Positions 49,312 through 60,337 of a DNA stretch of 64,000 bases are shown piece after piece. The notes beneath the pieces are model-generated. The model made no database searches. It worked only from the letters and a program-made list of their open reading frames with translations, and was not told the DNA's origin. Every line of letters starts with the position of its first letter. Position 1 is the stretch's first letter. This DNA is from Burkholderia sp. 4M9327F10. GTDB taxonomy: Bacteria > Pseudomonadota > Gammaproteobacteria > Burkholderiales > Burkholderiaceae. The stretch lies in contig NZ_SCNV01000010.1 in NCBI RefSeq assembly GCF_005503145.1, positions 62,001 to 126,000 of the forward strand, written 5' to 3'. A program made the translations under genes and the position numbers.

Positions 49312-49944
49312 ATGTCATCTACTTCTGTGCTTGCCGATGTGCCGCTGTTTCCGCTGCATACGGTGCTGTTCCCCGATGGGCTGCTGCCCCTGAAGATTTT
49401 CGAAGCGCGCTATCTGGACATGGCGCGCGGCTGTCTGCGCGAAAAAACGCCGTTTGGTGTGTGCCTGCTGAAAAGCGGCGGTGAAGTCGCGCAGCCGGAC
49501 GAACCGTCCGTGCCTGAGAACATCGGCTGCCTTGCTGAAATCGGCGAGTGCGATGTCGAAACCTTCGGCATGCTGCTGATCCGCGCGCGCGGCACGCGGC
49601 GCTTCAAGCTGCTGTCGCATCGTGTGGAGCCCAGTGGCCTGCTGGTCGGCATGGCCGAGCCGCTGTCCGACGACGTGCCTCTTGAAGGCAACGAGCAGTT
49701 GGCCAAATTCGGCGCCTGTGCCGAAGTGCTCGAGCGGATCATTGCGACGATCCGCGAGCGCGATCCGGATAGCCTGCCGTTTGCCGAGCCGTTCAAGCTC
49801 GACGATCCGACCTGGGTCTCCAACCGGCTTTCCGAAGTGCTGCCGATTGCGCTAAAGGCGCGGCAGAAGCTGATGGAATTGCAGGATGCCGGCGCGCGTA
49901 TCGATGTGGTTCATCACTACATGCAGCAGCATCAATTGCTGTGA
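49312..49944 (+). CDS. Lon N-terminal-domain (LON substrate-binding) protein
   Basis: 210 residues with only the LON substrate-recognition domain (VPLFPLHTVLFPDGLLPLKI, then FEARYLDM) and no AAA+ or protease parts. Such stand-alone proteins are common in proteobacteria; their role, perhaps as a peptide-binding adaptor, is not established. 42 bases after rapZ on the same strand, so probably in its transcript. Confidence 0.92.
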   Translation: MSSTSVLADVPLFPLHTVLFPDGLLPLKIFEARYLDMARGCLREKTPFGVCLLKSGGEVAQPDEPSVPENIGCLAEIGECDVETFGMLLIRARGTRRFKLLSHRVEPSGLLVGMAEPLSDDVPLEGNEQLAKFGACAEVLERIIATIRERDPDSLPFAEPFKLDDPTWVSNRLSEVLPIALKARQKLMELQDAGARIDVVHHYMQQHQLL

Positions 49945-50006
49945 GGGCGCCGGCGCGGCAGCGTTGAGGCCCACGCGCGCATCCAGATTCACATCCACAG
50001 CAGGTG

Positions 50007-51137
50007 CTACAGCAAAGATCCGTGCAGGCCGTCCAGCAGCTTGCGCACCGGCGCCGGCACGCCGTACGCGTCGATATCGCGCAGCGCGACCCACACCGTC
50101 TCCGCATCGCCCAGTGCCAGCCCCGCCCGGCCCGCTCCTGCGCGGTTCAGCTCTGCGAGACGCGGTTCGATATCCAGGCGGAAATGCGTGAACGTGTGGG
50201 TGAGCGGCGCGAGCGGGGAAACTGCGCCATCGCCGCCGAACTCACGTGCACGTTCTGCCAAAGCCGCTTCATCGCCCGCTTCCGGCAAGCTCCACAGCCC
50301 GCCCCAGATGCCGGACGGTGGCCGTTTTTCGAGCATCACTGCATCGCCGTCGCACAGCACCAGCATCCATGTGCGGCGCGTCGGCACCGCTTTTTTAGGC
50401 CGCGCGGCGGGCAATTGACGCTGCCGGCCGGTCACATTTGCCACGCAATCGGGTGCGAACGGGCAGCGTTCGCAGTCGGGCTTGCCGCGCATGCACAGCG
50501 TCGCGCCAAGATCCATCAGCCCCTGGGTATAGGCGCTCACGTCGGCTTTGCTGGCGTTGGACGGCAGCAGCGATTCGGCCAGCGTCCACATGGCGTTTTC
50601 GACACGCTTTTCACCCGGGAAACCTTCGACGCCGAATACGCGCGCCAGCACACGCTTTACGTTGCCGTCGAGAATCGTTGCGCGCGCGCCGAATGCAAAC
50701 GACGCGATCGCAGCCGCCGTCGAGCGGCCAATGCCGGGCAGCTCAGCCAGCGCCTCGACCGAAGCCGGAAACGACCCGCCATGCAGTTCGACCACCGCCT
50801 GCGCACAGCGGTGCAGATTGCGAGCGCGCGAGTAATAGCCAAGACCGGCCCACAGGGCCATCACATCGTCGATCGGCGCCGCGGCCAGTGCGGCAACATC
50901 CGGAAAACGCGCCAGAAAACGCGCGTAATAGGGGATCACCGTCGACACCTGGGTCTGTTGCAGCATGATTTCCGACAACCAGATGCGATACGGGTCGCGC
51001 GTGTTCTGCCAGGGGAGATCGTGACGGCCATGCTGGCGCTGCCAGGCAATCAGGCGCGCGGAGAAATCGGCCAAAGCCGGTTTGTCGGACAGAACGGGCA
51101 CGGTGGCCGCGGAAGACGGCGTTAAGCGTGAGGGCAT
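50007..51137 (-). CDS. mutY: Adenine DNA glycosylase
   Basis: 376 residues. HhH-GPD glycosylase with catalytic Glu56 (WLSEIMLQQTQV) and Asp in ILDGNVKRVL. The 4Fe-4S loop is CMRGKPDCERCPFAPDC (C-x6-C-x2-C-x5-C), followed by a C-terminal NUDIX-like 8-oxoG-recognition domain. Removes A mispaired with 8-oxoG. The start at 51137 lies 7 bases after the mutM stop, so the two GO-repair genes form an operon. Confidence 0.97.
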   Translation of the reverse strand: MPSRLTPSSAATVPVLSDKPALADFSARLIAWQRQHGRHDLPWQNTRDPYRIWLSEIMLQQTQVSTVIPYYARFLARFPDVAALAAAPIDDVMALWAGLGYYSRARNLHRCAQAVVELHGGSFPASVEALAELPGIGRSTAAAIASFAFGARATILDGNVKRVLARVFGVEGFPGEKRVENAMWTLAESLLPSNASKADVSAYTQGLMDLGATLCMRGKPDCERCPFAPDCVANVTGRQRQLPAARPKKAVPTRRTWMLVLCDGDAVMLEKRPPSGIWGGLWSLPEAGDEAALAERAREFGGDGAVSPLAPLTHTFTHFRLDIEPRLAELNRAGAGRAGLALGDAETVWVALRDIDAYGVPAPVRKLLDGLHGSLL

Positions 51138-51144
51138 CGAGAAA

Positions 51145-51975
51145 TTAGCGCTGGCAGGTCGGACAGAAATAAGTGGAGCGCTGCCCCTGCACGATCTGTT
51201 TGATCGGCGTTCCGCACACACGGCACGGCAGCCCCGCGCGATCATAGACGAAATAATCGAGCTGGAAGTAGCCGCTTTCGCCATTGCTGCCGACAAAATC
51301 GCGCAACGTGCTGCCACCTTTTTCGATCGCAGCGGCTAGCGTGACGCGTACCGCGTCGGCCAGCAGGCCATAGCGGACCAGCGATACGCGGCCGGCCGGC
51401 GTCGTGGGCCGGATACCGGCGCGAAACAGGCTTTCGGATGCGTAAATATTGCCAACTCCCACCACGATCTCGCCGGCGAGCAGTGCCTGCTTGACGGAGA
51501 CCTTGCGGCCGCGCGTCAGCCGGTGCATCAATGCGCCGGAAAAGGCTGAGGAAAACGGCTCGACCCCGAGTCCCGCCAGAAGCGGATGCTCCAGCACGTC
51601 CCCATCCTCGCGCGCATGCCAGAGCACAGCGCCGAAGCGCCGCGGATCGCGATAGCGCAGAATGAACTCGTCGAAGATCCAGTCGATATGATCGTGTTTC
51701 GCCGCGACCGGCAAATGCGGCAGGTTACGTAGCACTCGCAGCGTACCCGTCATGCCAAGGTGCACAATGAACCATCCGGCGTCGATTTCGAACAGCAGGT
51801 ACTTGCCGCGCCGCTCGACCTTATGCACCACATGGCCCCGCAAGGTTCTCGCAAGGTCGGCCGGAATCGGCCAGCGCAGCGCGGCTGTGCGGACGTCGAC
51901 GCGTTCGACCCGGCGTCCGGAGACATACGGTTCAATTCCTCGTCGGGTAACCTCAACTTCTGGCAACTCTGGCAT
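51145..51975 (-). CDS. mutM: Formamidopyrimidine-DNA glycosylase
   Basis: 276 residues. Starts [16 protein letters not shown] after Met; Pro2 and Glu3 are the catalytic residues. C-terminal zinc finger is C-x2-C-x16-C-x2-C (CRVC ... CPTC). Excises 8-oxoguanine. The start at 51975 is fixed by the catalytic N-terminus; a longer frame to 52125 is not real. Divergent from the TPR gene across 87 bases. Confidence 0.98.
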   Translation of the reverse strand: MPELPEVEVTRRGIEPYVSGRRVERVDVRTAALRWPIPADLARTLRGHVVHKVERRGKYLLFEIDAGWFIVHLGMTGTLRVLRNLPHLPVAAKHDHIDWIFDEFILRYRDPRRFGAVLWHAREDGDVLEHPLLAGLGVEPFSSAFSGALMHRLTRGRKVSVKQALLAGEIVVGVGNIYASESLFRAGIRPTTPAGRVSLVRYGLLADAVRVTLAAAIEKGGSTLRDFVGSNGESGYFQLDYFVYDRAGLPCRVCGTPIKQIVQGQRSTYFCPTCQR

Positions 51976-52062
51976 GTCTAACTGGTCTGCAACTTGCGTG
52001 AGTGGTTGTGCGCTTATTGTAGCGAGCGCGTTACAATCGTCCGAAACATTGAACGGATTTCC

Positions 52063-53904
52063 ATGAACTTGTCCTTCGTGAAGCTGTTTTCGAAGCGCCC
52101 GGCGCGCACTTCCCGCGTGCCGCACGCCGTGTCCGCCCGCCGTCTGCTCGGCGCGGCAGCGCTAGCCTTGTGGGCGCTCGCCGCCGTGCCGGCGCATGCG
52201 CAAGACCCTTCTCCGGATTCGGACGACAACTCCGTTTCCATCCCGGATGCGCTCGGCGGCCAAACGGCGGACGACCAGAAGGATCTGCCCGGCGTTCCGC
52301 TGACGAGCCAGATCGTGTTCCAGGTGCTGGCGGCGGAAGTCGCCCTGCAACGCGACCAGCCGGCGCCGGCGTATCAGACCTATCTCGCGCTTGCGCGCGA
52401 TACGCACGATCCGCGCATGGCGCAACGCGCCACCGAAATCGCGCTCGCCGCGCAGAGCCCTTCTGACGCGCTGGCGGCTGCGCAATTGTGGCAGCAGTAT
52501 GCGCCCTCGTCCGAACGCGCGTCGCAACTCGATGCATCGCTGCTCGTTCTGTCGGGCAAGCCTGACGACGCCGAACCGCTGCTCGCGCGCGAGCTCGCCA
52601 AGGTGCCGGACCAGAATCGCGGCAGCGCGATCCTCGCCCTGCAACTGCTGATCTCGCGCGGACCGAATCGCGTGGGCGGCCTGCATGTGCTGCAGGATCT
52701 GCTGAAGAACGACCTGAACCGTCCCGAAGCGCAACTGGCTATCGCCCGTCAGCAGATCGTGGCTGACGACGCGCCGGGCGCACGCAAGTCGCTCGAGCAG
52801 GCGCTCACGCTGAAGCCCGATTACCTGCCGGCTGCGTTGACGCTGTCGCAGATGGGCCCGGAAGAGCGCAAGGAAGGCATCGCCTCGCTCGAAAAATACG
52901 TCGCGCAGAATCCGAAATCGCATGATGCGCGCCTCGCCCTGGCGCAGATGTATCTCGCCAGCGACCGTCTCGACGACGCGCAAAAGCAGTTCGAGGAGAT
53001 GCACAAGGACAACGCGAACGACCTGACGCCGATGATGGCGCTCGCGCTGATCAGCATCCAGAAGAAGGATTTCCCGACCGCGCAGACCTATCTGCAGCAG
53101 TACGCACAGAAGGCGGAGAAGACGCCGGGCGCCGATGCGGGCCAGGCGTATATCTATCTCGCGCAGCTTTCGCTCGAACAGAAGAACGAAGCGGCCGCCA
53201 GCGACTGGCTCAACAAGATTTCGCCGACCAGCCAGCAATACATTCCCGCTCAGATCACGCGCGCCCAGTTGCTCGAAAAGCAGAACAAGCCTGACGATGC
53301 CCGGAAGCTGCTCGCCGGCCTGCAGGCGCAGGACCCGCGCGATCAGGCCTTGATCGCCCGCACCGACGCCGCCATCCTGTTCGACTCCAAGCGTTATCCG
53401 GAAGCCGAAGCACGGCTCGCGCAAGCCACCGCCGACTTCCCGGACGACCCCGATCTGACCTACGACTACGCAATGGCGGCCGAGAAGAACGGCCACTACG
53501 ACACGATGGAAGCGCAGTTGCGCAAGCTTATCGAGACACAGCCGGACAACCCGCAGGCTTATAACGCGCTCGGCTATTCGCTGGCGGACCGCGGCGTACG
53601 GCTGCAGGAAGCGGACAAGCTGATCCAGAAGGCCTCGTCGCTGGCGCCGGACGATGCGTTCATCATGGACAGCGTGGGCTGGGTCAAGTACCGCCTCGGC
53701 GATAATTCGGATGCGCTCAAGCTGCTGCGCAAGGCCTACGATCTGCAGCCGAACGCGGAAATCGGCGCGCACCTGGGCGAAGTGCTGTGGAAGAGCGGTG
53801 CGCAGGATCAGGCGCGCGACGCCTGGCGCGAAGCCCGCAAGCTGGAACCTGACAACGATACGCTCCTCAAAACGCTCAAACGTTTTCAGGTGAACGATCT
53901 CTGA
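52063..53904 (+). CDS. Exported TPR-repeat protein
   Basis: 613 residues. Arg-rich N-terminus and hydrophobic stretch ([21 protein letters not shown], about 29-48) act as a signal sequence; the rest is tetratricopeptide repeats, for example in [19 protein letters not shown]. Found upstream of lolB-ispE throughout Burkholderiales; probably a periplasmic scaffold, function unknown. The start ATG at 52063 is chosen because the signal follows directly. Its stop overlaps lolB by one base. Confidence 0.92.
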   Translation: MNLSFVKLFSKRPARTSRVPHAVSARRLLGAAALALWALAAVPAHAQDPSPDSDDNSVSIPDALGGQTADDQKDLPGVPLTSQIVFQVLAAEVALQRDQPAPAYQTYLALARDTHDPRMAQRATEIALAAQSPSDALAAAQLWQQYAPSSERASQLDASLLVLSGKPDDAEPLLARELAKVPDQNRGSAILALQLLISRGPNRVGGLHVLQDLLKNDLNRPEAQLAIARQQIVADDAPGARKSLEQALTLKPDYLPAALTLSQMGPEERKEGIASLEKYVAQNPKSHDARLALAQMYLASDRLDDAQKQFEEMHKDNANDLTPMMALALISIQKKDFPTAQTYLQQYAQKAEKTPGADAGQAYIYLAQLSLEQKNEAAASDWLNKISPTSQQYIPAQITRAQLLEKQNKPDDARKLLAGLQAQDPRDQALIARTDAAILFDSKRYPEAEARLAQATADFPDDPDLTYDYAMAAEKNGHYDTMEAQLRKLIETQPDNPQAYNALGYSLADRGVRLQEADKLIQKASSLAPDDAFIMDSVGWVKYRLGDNSDALKLLRKAYDLQPNAEIGAHLGEVLWKSGAQDQARDAWREARKLEPDNDTLLKTLKRFQVNDL

Positions 53905-54566
53905 TGCTGATTTCGAACCTCCCTGTCCGCTCTCTTCGCTTGTTCGCTTATTCCCAGGCGCCGCGCCGCGCGGCGCTTGGGCTCGCAGCAGCGGCTGCCG
54001 TTTCGCTGGCCGGGTTGACTGGCTGCGCGTCGGTCAAGCCGCAGCAGCCGTCGCTGTCGAACGCCACCACCTCGCTCACTGCACAGACGAGCCGCGCCTA
54101 TCACGGCCGCTTCGCGGTTCAGTACGTCGACCAGAACGGGCAGCAACGCAATGCCTACGGCAACTTCGACTGGCAGGAAGCCGGCGATACGGTCACGCTG
54201 CAATTGCGTAACCCGCTCGGCCAGACGCTCGCCATCGTCACGTCGTCGCCGGCCGCGGCCTCGCTCGAACTGCCGAACCGCCAGCCGCTCACTGCCGACA
54301 ACGTGTCCACGCTAATGCAGAACGCGCTCGGCTTTGCGCTGCCGGTCGAAGGCTTGCGCTACTGGCTGCAGCCGTCGGCGGCGCCTAGCTCGCGGGCGAA
54401 GACCGAAAACGATCCGCAGGACCCGTCGCACCTGAAGGAAATCGTCCAGGACGGCTGGACGATCGACTACCTCGCGTATGCTGACGCACCGGCCACGGGC
54501 CTGAAGCGCGTCAACCTGAGCCGCGAGGAGCCTCCGCTCGACATCAAGCTCGTGCTCGACCAATAG
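53904..54566 (+). CDS. lolB: Outer-membrane lipoprotein insertion protein LolB
   Basis: 220 residues. Lipoprotein signal with lipobox LTGC (Cys41); the mature part has the LolB opening YHGRFAVQYVDQNGQQRNAY, then GNFDW. Accepts lipoproteins from LolA and inserts them into the outer membrane. The signal region is unusually long (40 residues), so an internal start cannot be excluded. Tandem 11-bp repeats follow the stop. Confidence 0.94.
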   Translation: MLISNLPVRSLRLFAYSQAPRRAALGLAAAAAVSLAGLTGCASVKPQQPSLSNATTSLTAQTSRAYHGRFAVQYVDQNGQQRNAYGNFDWQEAGDTVTLQLRNPLGQTLAIVTSSPAAASLELPNRQPLTADNVSTLMQNALGFALPVEGLRYWLQPSAAPSSRAKTENDPQDPSHLKEIVQDGWTIDYLAYADAPATGLKRVNLSREEPPLDIKLVLDQ

Positions 54567-54580
54567 ACCGGTCAGCGCTG

Positions 54581-54635
54581 TGTTGACCCAGCATTGGCTC
54601 TGCATTGGCTCCGTGTTTGCTCTGTGTTAGCCCCG
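54581..54635. repeat. 5 x 11-bp degenerate tandem repeat between lolB and ispE
   Basis: TGTTGACCCAG, CATTGGCTCTG, CATTGGCTCCG, TGTTTGCTCTG and TGTTAGCCCCG run without spacers, starting 15 bases past the lolB stop and ending 17 bases before ispE. Central two units differ at one base. Confidence 0.85.
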
Positions 54636-54651
54636 TCATCTGCCCCGACTC

Positions 54652-55533
54652 ATGATTGAAACGAACGACTCGCTGCGCGACTGCCTCGCGCCAGCGAAGC
54701 TGAATCTCTTCCTGCACATCACCGGCCGCCGGCCGGATGGCTATCACGCGCTGCAGACCGTGTTCCAGTTGCTCGACTGGGGCGACACGCTGCACTTCAC
54801 GCGCCGTGACGACGGCCGCGTCACGCGCAGCAGCGACGTGTCCGGCGTGCCGGCCGAGCAGGACCTGACGGTGCGCGCCGCAATGCTGCTGAAGAGCCAT
54901 ACGGGCACGCAGCAAGGCGTCGACATCGAGATCGACAAGCGTCTGCCGATGGGCGCGGGCCTCGGCGGCGGCAGCTCGGACGCGGCCACTACGCTGCTCG
55001 CATTGAACCGTCTGTGGAAGCTCGACTTGCCGCGCGAAGAATTGCAGGCGCTGGCCCTCAAGCTTGGCGCCGACGTGCCTTTCTTTGTTTTTGGAAAAAA
55101 TGCGTTTGCAGAGGGTGTCGGAGAAGCGTTGGAGGCTGTACAATTGCCCGCTCGTAATTTCCTTGTTGTGACGCCGCGGGTTCATGTTCCAACTGCAGCG
55201 ATTTTTTCCGAAAAATCGTTGACAAGAGATTCAAAACCCCTCACAATTACGGACTTTCTTGCACAACATAGTTGCAACGCAGGATGGCCAGACAGCTTCG
55301 GCCGGAATGACATGCAACAGGTTGTCGTGGGAAAATACGCGGAAGTTGCGCAGGTGCTGGGATGGTTTGAAAACATCGCACCGGCGCGGATGACTGGATC
55401 AGGTGCAAGCGTCTTTGCAGCGTTCGGTAGTCGTGATGAAGCAGAAGCGGCGCAAGCCAAACTGCCGAGCGGCTGGAACAGCGCAGTAGCAGCAAGCCTG
55501 GATACACATCCACTCTTCGCTTTCGCGTCATAG
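54652..55533 (+). CDS. ispE: 4-diphosphocytidyl-2-C-methyl-D-erythritol kinase
   Basis: 293-residue GHMP kinase of the MEP isoprenoid pathway. N-terminal [20 protein letters not shown] and ATP loop [17 protein letters not shown] are diagnostic. The last 150 codons are much richer in A/T than the first half. They contain a TTGACA-17-CACAAT sequence that may start the downstream tRNA/prs transcript. Confidence 0.97.
   Translation: MIETNDSLRDCLAPAKLNLFLHITGRRPDGYHALQTVFQLLDWGDTLHFTRRDDGRVTRSSDVSGVPAEQDLTVRAAMLLKSHTGTQQGVDIEIDKRLPMGAGLGGGSSDAATTLLALNRLWKLDLPREELQALALKLGADVPFFVFGKNAFAEGVGEALEAVQLPARNFLVVTPRVHVPTAAIFSEKSLTRDSKPLTITDFLAQHSCNAGWPDSFGRNDMQQVVVGKYAEVAQVLGWFENIAPARMTGSGASVFAAFGSRDEAEAAQAKLPSGWNSAVAASLDTHPLFAFAS
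55219..55247 (+). promoter_or_regulatory. Candidate sigma-70 promoter inside ispE
   Basis: TTGACA (55219-55224), a 17-base spacer, then CACAAT (55242-55247), in the AT-rich 3' half of ispE and upstream of tRNA-Gln and prs. Confidence 0.4.
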
Positions 55534-55585
55534 GTTTTGCATCGTCGAGCGGTCCTACACGCTCGGTGAAGCTCAAAGTTAGTGT

Positions 55586-55662
55586 AGGGGAGTCGCCAAG
55601 TTGGTTAAGGCACCGGATTTTGATTCCGGCATTCGAGGGTTCGAGTCCTTCCTCCCCTGCCA
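55586..55662 (+). tRNA. tRNA-Gln (anticodon TTG)
   Basis: Cloverleaf with acceptor AGGGGAG (55586-55592) pairing with CTCCCCT (55652-55658), anticodon stem CCGGA/TCCGG with loop TTTTGAT (anticodon TTG, reads CAA/CAG), and T-arm with GGTTCGAGTCC. Discriminator G and an encoded CCA end (55660-55662). It sits 42 bases before prs and is probably cut from a shared transcript. Confidence 0.97.
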
Positions 55663-55704
55663 AAAATTCTCGCATTTCCTCGCCCCCCAGCCAGAAGCAG
55701 GTGC

Positions 55705-56664
55705 ATGATGAGCAGCCATGACGGCCTGATGGTTTTTACTGGCAACGCGAATCCCGCGCTTGCACACGAAGTCGTAAAAATCCTCGGTATTCCCCTCGGC
55801 AAAGCAATGGTCAGCCGTTTTTCTGACGGTGAGATCCAGGTCGAGATTCAGGAAAACGTGCGTGGCAAGGATGTCTTCGTCCTGCAGTCCACCTGCGCAC
55901 CGGCGAACGACAACCTGATGGAACTGATGATCATGGTCGATGCGCTCAAGCGCGCATCTGCTGGCCGGATCACTGCTGCTATCCCCTACTTCGGCTATGC
56001 CCGTCAAGATCGTCGCCCGCGTTCGGCGCGCGTGGCGATCTCGGCCAAGGTCGTGGCGAACATGCTGGAAATCGCCGGCGTCGAGCGGATCATCACGATG
56101 GATCTGCACGCTGACCAGATTCAAGGTTTCTTCGACATCCCCGTCGACAACATCTATGCAACGCCCGTGCTGCTCGGCGACCTGCGCAAGCAGAATCACG
56201 AGAACCTGCTGGTCGTGTCGCCGGACGTCGGCGGCGTGGTCCGCGCCCGCGCACTGGCCAAGCAACTGAACTGCGATCTCGCGATCATCGACAAGCGCCG
56301 TCCCAAGGCGAATGTCGCTGAAGTGATGAACATCATCGGCGAAGTCGAAGGCCGTACCTGCGTGATCATGGACGACATGGTCGACACCGCCGGCACGCTC
56401 TGCAAGGCGGCTCAGGTGCTGAAGGAACGCGGCGCGACCAAGGTGTTCGCGTATGCCACTCACCCGGTTCTGTCGGGCGGCGCGGGCGAGCGTATCGCTG
56501 CTTCCGCGCTCGACGAACTGGTGGTGACGGATACGATCCCGCTCGGCGACGAAGCCCGCTCGTGCGCGAAGATCCGCTCGCTGACCAGCGCAGGTCTGCT
56601 GGCCGAAACGTTCTCGCGGATCCGCCGCGGCGATTCGGTGATGTCGCTGTTTGCAGAGAGTTAA
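55705..56664 (+). CDS. prs: Ribose-phosphate pyrophosphokinase
   Basis: 319 residues. Motifs [19 protein letters not shown], the PRPP-synthase signature [14 protein letters not shown] and the PRPP loop [13 protein letters not shown]. Makes PRPP for nucleotide, His and Trp synthesis. Two adjacent ATGs (55705, 55708) are equally possible starts. Standard neighbour of tRNA-Gln and rplY. Confidence 0.98.
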   Translation: MMSSHDGLMVFTGNANPALAHEVVKILGIPLGKAMVSRFSDGEIQVEIQENVRGKDVFVLQSTCAPANDNLMELMIMVDALKRASAGRITAAIPYFGYARQDRRPRSARVAISAKVVANMLEIAGVERIITMDLHADQIQGFFDIPVDNIYATPVLLGDLRKQNHENLLVVSPDVGGVVRARALAKQLNCDLAIIDKRRPKANVAEVMNIIGEVEGRTCVIMDDMVDTAGTLCKAAQVLKERGATKVFAYATHPVLSGGAGERIAASALDELVVTDTIPLGDEARSCAKIRSLTSAGLLAETFSRIRRGDSVMSLFAES

Positions 56665-56829
56665 GTATTTGCGAAGGCGCGGCGCGTATTGCAACATCGC
56701 ACGCTGCGCTTTTGCACAATCGGCATGAACGGACGAAGGTTCGTGCCGTCGAGTCTGAGGCCTCAGCCGAATTGGCGTGAAGGCCCCGTTTTTACTGCCT
56801 GGTCGCGGGCAGTGCATTGGAGATTCAAA

Positions 56830-57453
56830 ATGAAAGTAGTCGCTTTCGAGCGTTCCCTGCAAGGTACGGGTGCGAGCCGCCGCCTGCGTATTACCGGCAA
56901 GACGCCGGCAATCGTTTATGGCGCTGGTGCTGAACCGCAACTGATCGAACTCGATCACAACGCGTTGTGGCACGCCCTGAAGAAAGAAGTTTTCCACTCG
57001 TCGATTCTCGATCTGGAAATCGGCGGTAAGTCGCAACAGGTTCTGCTGCGTGACGTGCAATACCACCCGTTCCGTCAGCTCGTGCTGCACGTGGACTTCC
57101 AGCGCGTCGATGCATCGAAGAAGCTGCACACCAAGGTGCCGCTGCACTTCATGAACCAGGAATCGAACCCGGCAGTCAAGCTGTCGAGCGCGGTGATCTC
57201 GCACGTTCTGAACGAAATCGAAATCGAGTGCCTGCCTTCGGCACTGCCGGAATTCCTCGAAGTCGACCTCGCAAAGATCGAAGCTGGTCACACGATGCAC
57301 GCCAAGGACATCGTCCTGCCGGCTGGTGTCGCACTGGTTGCACACGTTGAAGCTGAAAACCCGGTGGTCGCATCCGCGACGATCCCGGCTGGTGCGATCG
57401 CTGAAGGCGACGCTGCTCCTGCCGCAGGCGAAGGCGAAACGCCGGCTGCGTAA
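56830..57453 (+). CDS. rplY: 50S ribosomal protein L25 (general stress protein CTC type)
   Basis: 207 residues. N-terminal 5S rRNA-binding L25 domain (1-95) with [19 protein letters not shown], then the CTC-type C-terminal beta domain and an acidic Ala/Glu-rich tail. The ATG at 56830 has GGAG 7 bases upstream; a 47-residue upstream extension is not family-like. Terminator downstream. Confidence 0.97.
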   Translation: MKVVAFERSLQGTGASRRLRITGKTPAIVYGAGAEPQLIELDHNALWHALKKEVFHSSILDLEIGGKSQQVLLRDVQYHPFRQLVLHVDFQRVDASKKLHTKVPLHFMNQESNPAVKLSSAVISHVLNEIEIECLPSALPEFLEVDLAKIEAGHTMHAKDIVLPAGVALVAHVEAENPVVASATIPAGAIAEGDAAPAAGEGETPAA

Positions 57454-57506
57454 GCTGCATACAGCGAGCAATCCTCTCGATCCGTTTCAATGGAACGGAC
57501 GATGTG

Positions 57507-57539
57507 ACCCGCCGAGGTTCTCCCCGGCGGGTTTTTTTT
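57507..57539 (+). terminator. Intrinsic terminator after rplY
   Basis: ACCCGCCG (57507-57514) pairs with CGGCGGGT (57525-57532) across a 10-base loop and runs into eight T. Confidence 0.93.
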
Positions 57540-57596
57540 CGGTTTCTTTCGGGTCGCGTGGCACACTGCCGGCCTTTAACCCATCATGAATCAATC

Positions 57597-58199
57597 ATGA
57601 TCAAGCTGATCGTAGGGCTCGGCAATCCGGGCGCCGAATACACTGCGACGCGTCACAACGCCGGTTTCTGGCTGGTCGATCAACTGGCGCGCGAAGCCGG
57701 CACCACTCTGCGCGACGAGCGGCGCTTTCACGGATTCTATGCAAAGGCGCGTCTGCACGGCGAAGAGGTGCATCTGCTGCAGCCGCAAACCTTCATGAAC
57801 CGCTCGGGTCAATCCGTGGTCGCGGTTGCGCAGTTCTTCAAGATCCTGCCCGATGAGATTCTCGTCGCGCACGACGAACTCGATCTGCCGCCGGGCACCG
57901 TCAAGCTGAAGCTCGGTGGTGGCAGCGGCGGCCACAATGGACTGAAGGACATCTCCGCGCATCTGTCGTCGCAGCAGTATTGGCGGCTGCGTATCGGCAT
58001 CGGCCATCCGCGCGATCTGATTCCCGAAGGTGCGCGCACGGGGGCGAAGCCGGACGTTGCCAACTTCGTGCTGAAGCCACCGCGGCGCGAAGAGCAGGAC
58101 GTGATCGATGCGTCGATTGAACGGGCACTGGTGCAAATGCCGCTCGTCGTGAAAGGTGAGATCGACCGTGCAGTGATGCAATTGCATCGCAGCGCGTGA
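57597..58199 (+). CDS. pth: Peptidyl-tRNA hydrolase
   Basis: 200 residues starting [20 protein letters not shown]; catalytic His20 followed by NAGF, and [13 protein letters not shown] later. Releases peptides from dropped-off peptidyl-tRNA. The ATG at 57597 gives the family N-terminus. Confidence 0.98.
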   Translation: MIKLIVGLGNPGAEYTATRHNAGFWLVDQLAREAGTTLRDERRFHGFYAKARLHGEEVHLLQPQTFMNRSGQSVVAVAQFFKILPDEILVAHDELDLPPGTVKLKLGGGSGGHNGLKDISAHLSSQQYWRLRIGIGHPRDLIPEGARTGAKPDVANFVLKPPRREEQDVIDASIERALVQMPLVVKGEIDRAVMQLHRSA

Positions 58200-58249
58200 G
58201 AGCTTGTCGCACGCTAAAGCGCTAACCAAGGTCAACAAAGGAGCCAAGC

Positions 58250-59329
58250 TTGAGCCGCTACTGGAGTGACATCGTCCACCGTCTGACGCCATATGTGCCG
58301 GGCGAACAGCCCGCGCTCGCTCATCCCGTCAAGCTGAACACCAACGAGAACCCCTATCCGCCGTCGCCGCGCGTGCTGGAGGCGATCCGCCAGGAACTCG
58401 GCGAGAGCGCGGAAACGCTGCGCCGCTATCCCGATCCGAGCGCGCGCAAGCTGCGCGAGACGGTTGCTGCATACCACGGCATCCGCGCGGAACAGGTGTT
58501 CGCCGGCAACGGTTCCGATGAAGTTCTCGCGCTCACCTTCCAGGCGCTGCTCAAGCACGACAAGCCGATCCTGTTCCCAGACATCACGTACAGCTTCTAT
58601 CCGACGTATGCACGGCTCTTCGAGGTCGAGTACCTGACCATTCCGGTGGACGACGCCTTTGCGATTCGCGTCGACGACTACGCCTTGCCCAACGGCGGCG
58701 TACTCTTGCCGAACCCGAATGCGCCGACCGGTCACCCTTTGCCGCTGAGCGAGATCGAGCGGCTGGTGGCGCAGCATGGCGACTCGGTCGTGGTGATCGA
58801 TGAAGCGTACGTGGATTTCGGCGGGCAGTCGGCAATTGCGCTGATCGACCGCTATCCGAATCTGCTGGTGGTGCAGACCGTCTCGAAGTCACGCTCGCTG
58901 GCGGGCATGCGGGTGGGCTTTGCGTTTGGGCATCCGGCCCTGATCGACGCACTGAACCGCGTGAAGGACAGCTTCAACTCCTATCCGCTCGACCGGCTCG
59001 CGCAGGTCGCGGCAATTGCCGCCTATCAGGACGACAAGTGGTTCCGCGACAGTTGCGCGAAGGTCGTCGCGAGCCGCGAGCGTCTTTCTGCCGGCCTGAC
59101 TGCGCTTGGCTTCAAGGTCGTGCCCTCGGGGGCGAACTTCGTGTTTGCCCGCCATGCAGGCTATGACGCGGCGACGCTCACCGCACGGCTAAGGGACAAG
59201 GAGATTTTTGTGCGCCACTTCAAGGCGCCGCGCATCGATCAGCACTTGCGCATCTCGATCGGCACCGACGCGGAAAGCGACATCTTGCTGGCAGCGCTGG
59301 AGGATGTGTTTCGCGCGTACGTGGGGTAG
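58250..59329 (+). CDS. hisC: Histidinol-phosphate aminotransferase
   Basis: 359-residue fold-type I PLP enzyme. Lys213 in [14 protein letters not shown] binds PLP; substrate-phosphate Arg in the C-terminal LRISIGT. The TTG start at 58250 has AAAGGAG 6 bases upstream, so the non-ATG start is well supported. It lies outside a his operon, next to pth, and may also serve aromatic amino acid transamination. Confidence 0.95.
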   Translation: MSRYWSDIVHRLTPYVPGEQPALAHPVKLNTNENPYPPSPRVLEAIRQELGESAETLRRYPDPSARKLRETVAAYHGIRAEQVFAGNGSDEVLALTFQALLKHDKPILFPDITYSFYPTYARLFEVEYLTIPVDDAFAIRVDDYALPNGGVLLPNPNAPTGHPLPLSEIERLVAQHGDSVVVIDEAYVDFGGQSAIALIDRYPNLLVVQTVSKSRSLAGMRVGFAFGHPALIDALNRVKDSFNSYPLDRLAQVAAIAAYQDDKWFRDSCAKVVASRERLSAGLTALGFKVVPSGANFVFARHAGYDAATLTARLRDKEIFVRHFKAPRIDQHLRISIGTDAESDILLAALEDVFRAYVG

Positions 59330-59390
59330 GCGGACGGTTACGTGTACGGCGAGACGCACGCGCCTCGCCAAAACGCCCTCGAATGAAACC

Positions 59391-59657
<267 letters not shown>

Positions 59658-59710
59658 TCACGCCGGCGCATGGCCGGCTGTCATTCCGTCAAACCGCTAG
59701 TTTACGCCGG

Positions 59711-60223
59711 TTACGGCTGCCCTGCCTGACCCTCTCCCTGCCCCAGCAAAGCAACCTTGTCCTTCAGCCACTTTTCGACGGACGGGAACACGAACTTGCT
59801 GACATCGCCACCCAACTGGGCGATCTCGCGCACGATGGTGCCGGAGATGAACTGGTACTGGTCCGACGGCGTCATGAACATGGTTTCAACGTCGGGCAAC
59901 AGATAGCGGTTCATGCCGGCCATCTGGAACTCGTATTCGAAGTCCGACACGGCGCGCAGGCCGCGCACAATCACCCGTGCGTTGTTGGTGCGAACGAAAT
60001 CCTTCAGAAGCCCCTTGAAGCTCATCACCTGCACATTGGGGTAATGGCCGAGCACTTCGTGAGCGATATCGAGGCGCTCTTCGAGCGTAAAGAACGGCTT
60101 CTTGTTGCGGCTGTCCGCGACGCCTACCACCAGCGTGTCGAAAATGCTCGACGCGCGCCGAACGAGGTCTTCGTGACCGCGCGTCAGCGGGTCGAACGTA
60201 CCCGGGTACACGGCGACTACCAT
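59711..60223 (-). CDS. coaD: Phosphopantetheine adenylyltransferase
   Basis: 170 residues. Nucleotidyltransferase motifs [12 protein letters not shown] and ISGTIVRE. Makes dephospho-CoA. The start at 60223 has AGGAGA 6-7 bases upstream; eight extra residues to 60247 are not family-like. Between rsmD and the ferredoxin gene. Confidence 0.98.
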   Translation of the reverse strand: MVVAVYPGTFDPLTRGHEDLVRRASSIFDTLVVGVADSRNKKPFFTLEERLDIAHEVLGHYPNVQVMSFKGLLKDFVRTNNARVIVRGLRAVSDFEYEFQMAGMNRYLLPDVETMFMTPSDQYQFISGTIVREIAQLGGDVSKFVFPSVEKWLKDKVALLGQGEGQAGQP

Positions 60224-60337
60224 GAGACTTCTCCTCTCTTCAGACAAATGGGCACGCCAAGCACGCCCGCAGGGCGTGTTTGCCGCCGGTCGCGCACGTG
60301 ACGGCCAGCCGTCCGGGCGCTTGTTTTAGAACGCGCA

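Noticed and set aside
55579..57471. 630-codon minus-strand frame across tRNA-Gln, prs and rplY
   Set aside because: It crosses a perfect tRNA gene and two conserved genes read on the plus strand.
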